From Acanthamoeba lenticulata (Eukaryota > Discosea > Longamoebia > Acanthamoebidae): DNA of 29,366 nt. The translations under genes and the position numbers were made by a program. Location of the stretch: positions 1 to 29,366 of the forward strand of contig NAVB01001861.1 in the NCBI GenBank assembly GCA_002179805.1, read 5' to 3'. Numbering within the stretch: the stretch's first letter is position 1; the number at the start of each line of letters is the position of its first letter. The notes under the pieces were generated by a model. That model saw nothing but the letters and a program-made list of their open reading frames with translations. It was not told the DNA's origin and did not search any database. Shown one piece after another: positions 20,078-29,366 of the stretch.

Positions 20078-22736
20078 ATGGCACTCGACGCGGTCGTCAT
20101 CGTTGACATTGAGTGCCTGTACCAGTTCGAGGCAGGCCTTTTGCGGCACTTCGCGCCTCCTGCCGGTATCTGCCACCCTCCTCTTTCTCTACCGCTTGCC
20201 GTCTCATGCTTGTCCGCCCACAGCGCGTAGGCCAGGCACTGGTGGGGCAGAGGAACGCAGCAGGGATTACCCATTTCTACCATGCCACTGGTACTGCAAC
20301 AGCCAAAGCAAGAAGCAGCTCAAAGCCACCTACTCTGCGGTGAGGATGGAGACTGTCTGGTGATTTGTAGCAACACCACTGGTGGCTGAACTCGAGCTGG
20401 GGGCGGTGTCGTCGCGCAGGAGGGATTCTTTCGCCGCTTGGAGCCTCGTGAAGGAGCCTTGGCCGCGCTTCACGGCATGCTGGCCTTTGGGCTGGACGTC
20501 CGCGTGGTCATCTCCACAACTGCTGGAAACATCCAAGCAGTAAGCGACCAGATGAAGTGGGTCGAGTCCCAGCTGGGGCGCAACTGGACCGACCGGATCA
20601 TCGTCTCCAAGGTGCCCATCGCCTGTGCATTGAAAGGCCTGCCCCAGCAGCACATCTGCCTCACAGTCCCGCCCTTCACCGCAGGATAAGACACTGCTGA
20701 AGGCCAAATTCCTCATCGACACTCACCCAGCGCCAGAGAGTCAGGTGCGATGGGCCTGCCGCATTCTCGGCACTTGTGAAGTTCAACTCAATCTGGTGGT
20801 GATGGTCGAGAGGTGTTTGCAGGTGGTCAAGCTGTTTCCCTCCATGAGCGACAAGCGCGGTGGCGTGATACCCACGTCTGGCTCGCCTTCCTGGCAGCAC
20901 ATCGTGTTTGATGCCGTACGAACCACAGCTTTCACGCACGTGCGGCACACGGCTTTTTGACCATGCGCCTCGTTTCCATCAGCCGTTCAACCAGGCGAAC
21001 GCAAAGCACGAACACAAAGTGCAGGAGAAGAAGAGGATCTACGCCTGGAAGACTTGGAAGGAGGTCCTGGAACTAGGCCGCTTCCTCGACTTTGAGAACG
21101 AGGACGGCCAATTCTCAATCGACACGACCACGCTTCCCTTCTTCAGGTAAGGCTCTTGAGCAACATTATTCTCTCTTGTGCTGTGTCGATTCATAATTTA
21201 TTATTGTAAATATATTTTTACCTTCATGGGTGGATCAGACATGGTTCAGAGAACTCGTTGGACGAGGACACGCTCTACTTGTTCCCCGCCATGCCAGACC
21301 CCAAAGCATGCGAGCGCTTCATCGCGGGCTCGGCGGACGATCGCAATGTGTTTACAGTCACTCAACACCCCAGAGCAGCCCACTCGTCTTCGCACTCAAT
21401 GGTCGTCAAGGACTGCGACCAAGGCTATCCCGACGAGATCAACAACGCGCTGCTTGGTGCTCTTTTCGCTTTCGTTTTATAATTTTTATTTATATATTTA
21501 TTTTCTTATTCTCCACTTGCGACTGATGGCGAGTTGGGGCGGCTACCGTGCAGCAACGTATGGGCTGCATCCACAGGCCCACATGCTACCATTGGCCGGG
21601 CCGGTCACTCGGCTCATCGCGCCCAAGCTCATCGGTGCCATGCGCTGGATGTACGGTTTCAGGTCATTGCCGTCTGGCCGCATTCTTACATCTCACCAAT
21701 GTGTTGTATGGACCTCCGCAATAGCCTGTTGAAGCTGGTTCGGCTGCCGCACTACCGTGACGAGGTCAAGCGATGCGTCAAGATCTACGACTACAACGTC
21801 CTGCGTAGTGCGCTGGCCAAGGTCGACTTCACCACCACGCAGATGGACCATGAGCATCCGCCGCCTGCCGGCAGCAAAGACGAAGCGGAAGATGAGGAAG
21901 GAGAGAAGAAGAAGAAGAAGGAGGGCCACAGGCGGCCGGTACAAGCAAAGAAGCAGCACAGGGAGAAGCTGACGATCGACGACTACAAGTACATCGCGTT
22001 TCAATTGGGCCAAACGTTGACCCTCATGCGCGGCGTCGATCTCTACACAAAGACCGACGTGGCCCGCGCGCTGCCATCGCTGGCGCCCTTCCTCCAACGC
22101 GAGGCAGAGGTCGTCCTGCGCAGCCTTCAGGTGCTCAACGACGTGCGTGACCAATTGCTCCACGAGACGCGCGGCGTTCGCGCGGTCGTGCGGGACGAAC
22201 TCAACCTCTTCTGCCTTGCCGATAACGACGGCGATGACGTGCCGCTCGAGCTTCGCAATCAGCTTCACAACCAGAGCCGTGGGACGGTGGTCGACGCCCT
22301 GCGCGGGCGGGTCGTGTGCTTCCCCCTCACCCACTTTGTGGGCGAAGCGCGCTGGCCCATCGACGACGATGGACAACACCGAACGCGGCTGCACCACCTC
22401 TGCGCTCGCTTCCGTCGGGTCACCCAACTCGTGTCGGTCGGTGTCACACACAACGGCCAGCCGCTGCTGGTCGGCGAGACGGCCTTTGACGGGCCTGACG
22501 TCGAGCTCGTGCGGTCGCTTGTGCTTGAGCGCCTCGGTCCCGTGGAACAGTGGGCGGCGCGGCTGGACCTGGCGCACTACTGGTACACCTTCATGGCCGG
22601 CGCCCGAGGTGGAGAAGGTCACGACGAGACCGCGGGGTGGGAGCTGTGCCTGGTGGCCGCCCGACATCGCTTCGCTCTATGCCTCCAGACGGAGCAGCTC
22701 GCCGAGAGCGCGGCCGCAGTGGGGCTTGTTGCCTGA
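20078..22736 (+). CDS. 5'(3')-deoxyribonucleotidase-like (NT5C, HAD fold) protein fused to a large unknown domain
   Basis: Nine exons: 20078-20165, 20224-20339, 20420-20611, 20685-20744, 20823-20915, 20983-21146, 21239-21456, 21554-21662 and 21725-22736; phases close to 683 residues. Residues 1-220 follow the NT5C family: VVIVDIECLYQFEAGLLRHF, EGFFRRLEPREGALAAL, VVISTTA, the motif III lysine in SKDKT, LIDTHP and SPSWQHIVFDAPFN, then YAWKTWKEVL. The HAD motif I, normally DxD, is DIE (Asp10, Glu12), and motif IV, normally DD, is DT (144-145), so dNMP phosphatase activity may be lost. Residues about 240-683 match nothing I recognise. They include a Lys/Glu-rich linker and a folded-looking C-terminus (DDYKYIAFQLGQTLTLM through WYTFMAG). 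The start ATG follows a CAG, so a 5' UTR intron is possible. Confidence 0.8.
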
Positions 22737-23070
22737 TGTGGCTGTGACGGGGTTCGATCACGCGTCCTATTGGATGTCGCCATCCTGGCAGAATTTCTCG
22801 CAAAGTTCATTTTGACTCGACCAATGCGGCCGGATTTCGTGGAGCGAAAACGAAGGAGAAGGATGGTGAGGCTGTGTGCAATCTCCTTATGAGTTTGAAC
22901 ACTTGAATTTCAGGCACTACTCTAAAACATAGAGCACGTAGACACCGCCCAGGACAAAGCTCCCTTGTCCCGGTCACCAGGAAGAAGAGAACGGGCCGTA
23001 AACAACATAGCCGTTTCCTCCCAGCACACCTCCCACCAACATACACAACACATAGAAACTGCTCTACAGC
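22737..23070. other. Intergenic region
   Basis: 334 bases holding the 3' flank of the NT5C-like gene and the 5' region of the F-box/MORN gene. There is a CCAATG at 22819-22824, far (about 250 bases) from the next ATG, and no convincing ORF. I see nothing else. Confidence 0.4.
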
Positions 23071-24420
23071 ATGAGGACAGTTCGCAAACTCATAGACGGC
23101 TTCAAAACAGTGCGTTTCGTTTCTTATGATGTCAACAAGAGGAACAGCCTGCTGACGATGACCTTCTTTCTTCTTTCTTCTCCTCCCCTTTCCTTTCCTT
23201 TCAGGGCAAAGCATCGGAACGGGTGGACGTCCGAAAGGCGACAACGCTCTTCCACGCCCTCCCGACCGAACTGTGGCTCCACCTTTGCTCTTTCCTGCAC
23301 GTACGTGACTTTCTCAGTCTGTGTTCAACCAGCCGCGACCTCTACCAGGCAGGGCAGGACGAATGGGTCTGGCGCACGTTCATCCTCCGGGACTGCTCGT
23401 ATGTCTCCATCTTATGGCGGCCAAGCATGGAAAGGCCTCTTGACTCATTCCCAACCCCACACAGGCCAGAAGGGGTTCACGTCGAAGGCATGCACGACCT
23501 GATCGGCGAGCACAACGTGCGAACCCTGTTTGGGCGCTCGTGGCAGTGGATCTACCGCAGTAAAATGGTGCGGCCTTTATGTCTGACCCACAAACCCTCA
23601 AATGATGAAAAGCTCACCTCTTGTTGCGCGTCCATTCCATCTTAGGTCGACATTCACCAGGACAAGACGGACATGGTCAACCGCAAGTTCGTTGTGGGCT
23701 TCCGCGTCACCAAAGGCGGCCGCTATGAGGGTTCGGCCTTCCTTGACCTGCTGACCCTTGTCGTGCGCATCGATGTTGACTTCAGCCCCGCAGGCGAGTG
23801 GCGACTGGGGAAGCTCGAAGGTCTGGGCACACTCATGAATGCCGCCGGAGACATGACCTACATCGGCCACTTCAAGCAGAGCGAAGGTGCGACCTACCGC
23901 GAGCTGCAGCTCGTCCCTTGACGGCAGTCGGCGCTGACGGACGCACGGCACACAGTCCATGGGCACGGGGTTTGTCTCTTTAGCGACGGAACGCGGTATG
24001 AGGGCGAGTGGCGCGGGAGCGAAGCCCACGGCAAGGGCGTCTGCTGGTACCTCGGCGGCAAGCGCTACCACGGCAAGTGGCGCCAAGGCAAGCGCTGCGG
24101 TACGATGCCGAGAGAATCGCTCGCGTGCGTGATGACGTTGATACCTTCTCGCTCACGTGCGGGGAACAGGCAAGGGCGCCTTCTACTGGAGCAACGGGAG
24201 CTGGTTCACGGGCAAGTGGCGCGACGACAAGCCCGTCGGTCTTGGCGTACACTTTTGCATTACCACGCGCACCAAGAGCAAGTGCGCCTGGAGCTATGAC
24301 TTCCCGTGCTGCTCGCCCGCCAAATCGTCTGCGGAGCATCCGGCAGCGTCGCCGGCCAACAAGGCGCTGACGAACACGGACGCCAACCAAGCGCCCAAGT
24401 CCGACTTTTACGTCAAGTAA
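23071..24420 (+). CDS. F-box / MORN repeat protein
   Basis: Seven exons: 23071-23109, 23205-23398, 23465-23567, 23646-23730, 23794-23886, 23956-24099 and 24170-24420; phases close to 302 residues. The F-box is at about 28-75 (FHALPTELWLHLCSFLHVRD then FLSLCSTSRDLY), which would bind Skp1. The C-terminal half has about five MORN repeats: RYEGEWRLGKLEGLG, TYIGHFKQSEVHGHGV, RYEGEWRGSEAHGKGV, RYHGKWRQGKRCGKGA and WFTGKWRDDKPVGLGV. MORN repeats usually bind membranes or partner proteins, so this may be an SCF adaptor that recruits its target through them; that is inference. The acceptor at 23955 (not the one near 23982) was chosen because it restores the second repeat in phase. The first exon is only 13 codons. 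A tail of about 45 residues rich in Ala/Ser/Asn closes the protein; ATAAA follows the stop. Confidence 0.88.
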
Positions 24421-24757
24421 ACCGCTGAGTAAATAAAGGAGAGAGCCAGGTGGTGATGAGAGTGAAGAGGGCGGAGAGAGCTCCGTGTACTTCAACTCTT
24501 TTCACCGCCGGCAGGCTTCTTCGTGCGAGAACTCCACTTTCGGGGCGAACTGGCATAGTTTTGCGTCCATTTTGTGTTGAGAAGGACAAACTGAGCGACT
24601 ATGCTCCGCCTACAACCAACAATCTCGTGGTCTGCACCAATCATCGCACTGTACGAAGCGGACCTCCGTCGGGCTTGCGGCTGCACAATACAGTTTTTCA
24701 CTCTTCGTCTGCACACTCTCCCCACTCTCCAAGCCCTTCCCTTGTCGCTTACTCGCA
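24421..24757. promoter_or_regulatory. Upstream region of the ZIP transporter gene
   Basis: 337 bases. CCAATCATCG at 24637-24646 lies 112 bases before the ZIP ATG and in its orientation, identical to the element 108 bases before dapF. The ATAAA after the F-box/MORN stop lies at about 24431. No gene is seen. Confidence 0.45.
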
Positions 24758-27326
24758 ATGAAGCTTGCGCTGTGCTTCGTCTTCTTGGTTCTTGTGGCGA
24801 TTTGCTCGACCGCCGTGGAGGCCTCGCTGGACGCCCGCGATGAAAACAGTCAGAAGACCTCCGAGTCCTCCGGCCATCTTGAGTGGAAGCTGCGGGATCA
24901 CGAGGCAAACCACACCGGTAACAGCACCGACCCGGACCACGACCACGACCATGACCACGAACATCACTACGAAGAGGAAGCGCTTCATGAGATCTTTGCC
25001 ATGTTCGACGCGGACAACGACACCCGCCTGAGCGAAGAGGAACTCGAGCTTCTTCACAGCACCATGTTTCCGCTGATGGGTATGACGCCGCACACAAAAG
25101 ATCATTATGCACAATTTTCGGCTTATTTGCGCAAGTTTAATTGTTCGGAGTTCCTCATCTTTTTGTTTAACTTCCCCAGAACACGAGCACGACCATGACC
25201 ATGATCACGACCACGGCAATGGCACCGAGCCCGACCATGACCACGACCACGACCATGACCACGAAGAAGCCGCCTCAAATGAGGAAGAAGACCACGACCA
25301 TGCGCACAACAAGCGCCAGCGGATCGGCGCAATGAACAAACGCAAAACCGCGATGAAAACGGGAAGTCTACAGCTCTCTGCCTCTGCGCCGGTCAACAAG
25401 CTGGCCGCCAGGATGGTGAGGAGGGAGGCGGAGGGGCAAGCGGCCTCCGCCGACGCGTGGATGGCGGTAAAGCGCGAACTCACGGAGGAGGAGTTTGAGC
25501 TCTACTGCCTCACGCCGGAGACTTTGTTCGGCCGATATGACGCCGATCTGGTACGTTCTTCTCTGGTTTATTGGCTTCCAGCGCGCATCACACCTGAACA
25601 ACGGCTCGTTTTGCAGGACGGTTATCTGAATGAAACAGAGTTTGTGACGATGACGCCGCAGCTGGTGTTGATGGTGGTCAAGGGCTGCAATGACGCGCAC
25701 GAGCATGACGACGGGGTGCCTTTCTCTTTTCTCTGGTCAACTGCAGTGACCGATGTCTTCTCACATGGAAACACGACGACAGGAGTGCAAGCCCCCGGAG
25801 GCGTGGGAGTCCTGGTTGGCTGGTCTTGGCTCCGTTGCAATCATTTGGTGCTTCCTCCCCTCTTGCCAATTGCAAATGAAGTGGTGCAGCGGACTAACAA
25901 GCACATCTTCACTGTTCAGTCTGGTGTCGCTTATCGGCATTTTCCTGATTCCTTTCACGGTGAACAAGAAGCACAAGATCATGAGCCAGATCCATGAGCT
26001 CGCCATCATGCTGATGATCTCCTTTGCTGTCGGCGCTCTCATCGGTGATGCAGGTTTGCTTCATCCCCTTTAACTCCCTGAATACAGTGTCGTCAAAATG
26101 ACTGATTCCGTGACGTCAGTGCTTCACTTGATGCCTGAGGTTCTGGAAGTGCACAGCCACTCTGGAGGAGGCCACGAGCACGAGCATGAGGCCGAAGAAG
26201 AGGACCATGACGTACGTGAAAGACGCGCTAGCTGAATGGACCACCTTTCCATGATCCGCCTGACAGAGACCCTCTCGTGCAGGACAAGAGCTACCTCGAG
26301 CCCCTGGCTCTGGTGCTCGTCGGCGTGTTCTTCTTTTTCTTTATTGAGAAAGTGCTCTTGCTGATTCTCGGCAAGGAGAGTACGTCGTGTCCTCGTCTCC
26401 CTTTCTATTGGCTGTCGCAGCTGATGATTTAAAATTCTTATTCTGTGGCAGTTCAACATGGCCACGGCCTGCAGCACGGCCACCAAAGCAGCGACGACGA
26501 GATGGAGATGGAAGAGGGCGCCTCCAAGCCAGAGGACAAGGGCGACAGCGTCGAGCCCACCGATGAGGAGTTCCGCCACAACGCCGCCGGTTTGCGTGGG
26601 CGCATCCGTCGCTTCGGGTCCAACCAGGTGCAGCTCATGAAGACGGTCAAGACTTACGGCTGGCTCAACCTCATCTCAGATGGTACGTCCACGCAGCAAA
26701 GCGCTTTCCCGTTGGCGGACGAGCTGACATCAGTCGACTCGCGTTAGTGTTCCACAACTTCGTGGACGGCTTGGCCATCGGTTCGGCCTACAGCCAAAGC
26801 CTGAGCATGGGCCTGAGCACGACCCTGGCCGTGGGCTTCCACGAGATCCCGCAGGAGCTGGGCGACTACGGAGTGCTGATCAAGGCCGGCTTCACCAAGG
26901 CCTGGGCGCTGACCTTCAACTTTGTCACCGCCTGCTCGGCCTTCCTCGGTGTCATCATCGGCCTGGGTGTGGGCAGCGAAGTGTCCAGCGCCAACAAGTG
27001 GATTCTGGGCTTTACGGCCGGCGGCTTCTTGTACATTCACCGATCACCAGCGTTTCAAGGCCAAGACATGCCATGGCTAACCTTTGGGGCGTGATGACAG
27101 TTATATTGCACTGGCCGACCTGTTGCCCGAGCTCAACGCTCATGTACGATCCCTCGTCAAGACCTTTGCTTTTGCTGTTGTTGAGGAATGACGTCTAACT
27201 CGCCATGAACAGCCGCGTAAGGGCTGGTTGGGCTTGCTCGACGTGGGAATCCAATTCTTTGGCGTGCTGCTGGGTTTCGGGATTATGGCGATCATCGCCG
27301 TCACAGAGGACGAGCACGAGTGCTGA
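24758..27326 (+). CDS. ZIP (SLC39) zinc transporter, LIV-1 type, with EF-hands and His-Asp repeats
   Basis: Moves Zn2+ or related metals into the cytosol. Eleven exons: 24758-25079, 25180-25550, 25617-25715, 25783-25847, 25920-26053, 26120-26211, 26283-26379, 26452-26682, 26748-27030, 27101-27143 and 27213-27326; phases close to 616 residues. Signal peptide 1-23. The ectodomain has two His-Asp runs and two EF-hand loops: Asp84-Glu95 (DADNDTRLSEEE) and Asp228-Glu239 (DADLDGYLNETE); the second is fully canonical and is split by an intron. Membrane segments start at WLAGLGSVAIICLVSLIG. A His-rich loop lies between the third and fourth segments. The metal site is HNFVDGLAIG (473-482) and HEIPQELGDY (502-511), where Gln506 stands in for the second His of the usual HEIPHE. 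It ends in a short cytosolic tail, DEHEC. EF-hand plus ZIP suggests Ca2+-linked regulation (inference). Confidence 0.93.
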
Positions 27327-27641
27327 GCTTGGGGGCCGAGGGCCCGTCAGCTGGCCTGCTGCGCTGTTCACCTGAACGACCACGCTCCTTGAACACTGGG
27401 CTCCATTGATTACTAAAACAATTAAAAAAAGTTCAAGGAAAGGGACTTACCTTATGTGATGATCACCTTATGTGTACTCGCTGCGCCACGCCTTTGTGCG
27501 CCCATTCACTGTGGTAACGGCCAGCTGACTTGTATCACCTCTGCCCTTCGCAGCCCTGTGGTGGCGATTACCACTTCCCTAACTGCGGAATCCCCTGCCA
27601 GCTTTGGCGTCTTGCCTCCCAGCGGCAGTTTATGCGAGCAC

Positions 27642-27703
27642 GTTGATCAGCCCACCCCCAGCCAGAAGTTGATTTTGCTTGAGAATGGTGAAAACCGCTG
27701 CCC
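27642..27703. repeat. 62-bp direct repeat, copy 1
   Basis: Starts GTTGATCAGCCCAC and ends GAAAACCGCTGCCC. It matches the copy at 28033-28094 at 57 of 62 positions without gaps. Flanking bases do not match, so the unit is short and not a simple tandem duplication of the whole region. Confidence 0.8.
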
Positions 27704-27880
27704 CTGCTGGCACGCCTCCAGTACCTTCTTCTCTCCCCAATCACCGCCCGGAGACGAAGCAATTCGGGCTGGGGCTCGACCAGAGCTAACCCCTAACCAC
27801 AGATAAGATCAAACAGTTACCAATTCTCCGAAGAAAAAGTTGTGTCTCCGCGGGCATGGCTTGGCTGCGCACGAGCAGAG

Positions 27881-27946
27881 GCCACGTTGTTTGGTTTCCT
27901 GATTTTGGTCGTCATCGCCCTCACGCTGGACGAGCACAAGCGTTGG
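27881..27946 (+). pseudogene. Degenerate copy of the last ZIP exon
   Basis: Translates as ATLFGFLILVVIALTLDEHK, which aligns to the intact last ZIP exon (FFGVLLGFGIMAIIAVTEDE) with one four-residue gap and conserved FG, IA, T and DEH. The frame has no stop until about 28061, but the rest of a ZIP gene is absent, so this is read as a broken partial duplication about 560 bases downstream of the parent. The resemblance is modest and could be coincidence of hydrophobic sequence. Confidence 0.45.
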
Positions 27947-28032
27947 GCAAAGGGGGCGTGCGTAGTGTTCAAATACATCCATCATTCACATGTCTTTGAG
28001 CTTGGCCCGCACGGCTATCAGACATCGCGCCT

Positions 28033-28094
28033 GTTGATCAGCCCACTCCCAGCCAGAGTTTGATTTTGCTCGAGAAAGGTGAAAACCGCTGCCC
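28033..28094. repeat. 62-bp direct repeat, copy 2
   Basis: Second copy of the repeat at 27642, with five substitutions and no gaps. It lies about 90 bases after the ZIP exon remnant. Confidence 0.8.
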
Positions 28095-28431
28095 AGCCGC
28101 AAACAAACCAGCAAACACCTGGTAGCGCCCGCCCACAGCTGGAATCTAAAAAATGATTATATAAGAAAGAGTTATCATTATTTAAATTTCTCCTCAACCA
28201 TTGATCGCCTTGTGGTGCCCAGGAAAAGAGCTGGAGATGTGGCGTGCGGACGTAGAGGTACGTGCAGACCTCCGGGAGCCCAGGAAGATGGAGGCTCCAG
28301 TGATCGCGGCGGCAGGTGTTGTGTGTTTCTGAGTTTCCTCCTTACCCTGCCCGTAAACCTTCGCCCAAGACGATTGTACAGTCCCACACAAACAGGCAAG
28401 TCGCCACAACAAGACAAAACCACAAAACAAC

Positions 28432-29048
28432 ATGATGACCCTCGAGCGCCACCATCGAGCACTCCAACCGACCCACACGCCTCCTCTTGCAGAGCGCCCG
28501 ATCACCTCCACCACCTCCACGCTCGTGTCCTACTCGCACCTCACCTCAGACGAGCTACGACACTGGTACGCACCGTCCACTTGAAAGATGGATGAGGTCG
28601 AGCTGCTCACCTTCGTCATCTTTGGGCATGCAGCATGATGGACGAGTTCCTGGAGCTCTTGGAGATGATGCAAGATGGCTTGCAAGAGTGGAAGAGTATC
28701 CCCGACGTGCGTCAAGACGTGGGCCGCCCCTTGACGGCTCCCTGCTTCTTGCTCCTCGAGGACTCTTCCACGACTACTTCTCCTTCATCGCCAGCGCCGA
28801 GTCCCCCTTTCGTTGAAGCCAGTTCGACCCCTCCGCAGCAGAAGCTGAGGAGGAAGCGGGAGGAGACAAGCGCCGAGGTAGAGCAAGACAGCAGCTCGCC
28901 CGACATTGACGAGGAGGAAGAGGAACCGGAAAGGAAGAGACTTCGACGCAGCTTCGACGGCTCCCGACAAAACGCGGGAGAAGAAGAGGACGAAGGGCAG
29001 CGGCAGAGCGTCCCGCCCAAGGCGTCTCGCCCTACCCCAGCGTTGTAA
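28432..29048 (+). CDS. Small acidic protein of unknown function, possibly nuclear
   Basis: Two exons, 28432-28565 and 28634-29048, with a GTACGC donor and CAG acceptor; phases close to 182 codons plus stop. The N-terminus is Thr/Pro-rich. A helix follows across the splice (SDELRHCMMDEFLELLEMM), then a Ser/Pro-rich stretch. The C-terminal third alternates basic clusters (KLRRKREE, ERKRLRRSF) with an acidic run (DIDEEEEEPE), resembling a nuclear-localisation region. I recognise no domain. A further intron near 28710 cannot be excluded, since GTGGGC follows VRQD. AATAAA overlaps the end (29048). Confidence is moderate because composition, not homology, supports it. Confidence 0.55.
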
Positions 29049-29222
29049 ATAAATTCTACAAAAGGAAAGGGCAATTAGTTTATGTTTATGTTTTATTCGT
29101 CACCAGGGCACGTGCGGCCTTATGATTGGTTGATCACGGGATCCGTCGAATTTTATTTTCTTTCCGGGGAGGATGGAAGAGAGTGCGATCGCACGGCCGC
29201 AGAGGGCACCTCACGCTTCCGC
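29049..29222. other. Short 3' flank between convergent genes
   Basis: 174 bases. An E-box (CACGTG, 29109-29114) and an inverted CCAAT (GATTGG, 29124-29129) sit close together, as they do upstream of the zinc-cluster gene at 2441-2456, but no start codon fits them. Confidence 0.3.
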
Positions 29223-29336
29223 TCACGCCGCCTCCTCCTGCGCCCGCAGCCAGGCCAGATCATGGCACCGCTCAAGCAGCTGCGCGATGGCCACTCGGCG
29301 TTGCTTCATCGAATCGCGCCACCGCAGCGTCACCGT
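29223..29336 (-). CDS. Last exon of a minus-strand gene entering from the right edge
   Basis: On the minus strand an open frame reads TVTLRWRDSMKQRRVAIAQL then LERCHDLAWLRAQEEAA and stops at TGA (29225-29223). It is preceded by an AT-rich tract and an AAG that could be an intron acceptor. The charged, helix-like composition and third-position G/C bias look coding. The remaining exons lie outside the window; the family is not recognisable. Confidence 0.45.
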   Translation of the reverse strand, partial: TVTLRWRDSMKQRRVAIAQLLERCHDLAWLRAQEEAA

Positions 29337-29366
29337 CTTGTAAAATAAAATTAAAATTAAAATTAA

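Larger units (their letters stand above)
27327..28431. other. 1.1-kb intergenic region with a ZIP exon remnant and a 62-bp direct repeat
   Basis: The longest gap in the window. It contains a degenerate copy of the ZIP final exon (27881-27946) and two copies of a 62-bp repeat (27642 and 28033), annotated separately, plus a local repeat of ACCTTATGTG near 27449-27475. I see no intact gene. The start region of the gene at 28432 is included; I see no CCAAT box for it. Confidence 0.5.

Noticed and set aside
24900..25300. His-Asp repeats as a CRISPR-like or microsatellite array
   Set aside because: The repeats are codon-level (CAY GAY), stay in frame, and sit within the ectodomain of the ZIP transporter.

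Overview
This window looks like nuclear DNA of a gene-dense, GC-rich protist, most likely an amoebozoan close to Acanthamoeba; that placement is inference from gene content and gene structure, not from a database match. Every gene but one that is complete here is cut by short GT-AG introns. I reconstructed 75 introns by hand, about 56-208 bases long and mostly 60-100. About half of the donors begin GTAC, and intron phases close correctly in every model except one. There are no bacterial ribosome-binding sites, operons or CRISPR arrays. The window carries 14 protein-coding genes, two of them cut by the window edges.

Left part (1-9534): a Zn2Cys6-PAS transcription factor (minus, C-terminus off the left edge); a secreted CAP/SCP protein (minus) with one apparent frameshift; a diaminopimelate epimerase, dapF (plus), divergent from the CAP gene; a gap with tRNA-like fragments; an intronless gene of unknown function; and a divergent class II aspartyl-tRNA synthetase-like gene, both plus.

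Middle part (9606-19726, all minus): the WD40 protein WRAP73/WDR8, a 953-residue diacylglycerol kinase, an extended short-chain dehydrogenase/epimerase, and an F-box/WD40 protein.

Right part (20078-29366): a 5'(3')-deoxyribonucleotidase-like protein with altered catalytic residues and a large unknown C-terminal region; an F-box/MORN protein; an EF-hand- and His-Asp-rich ZIP zinc transporter; a 1.1-kb gap with a degenerate copy of the last ZIP exon and a 62-bp direct repeat; a small acidic protein; and the last exon of a minus-strand gene entering from the right.

The genes do not form one pathway. They read as ordinary housekeeping, signalling and surface functions with small divergent promoters between them. 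The points most worth checking are the GTAC donor preference, a CCAAT element 110-140 bp upstream of several start codons (exact 10-mer CCAATCATCG three times), the NT5C-like fusion with a damaged active site, the EF-hand ZIP transporter, and the AspRS with substitutions in its substrate-binding motifs.
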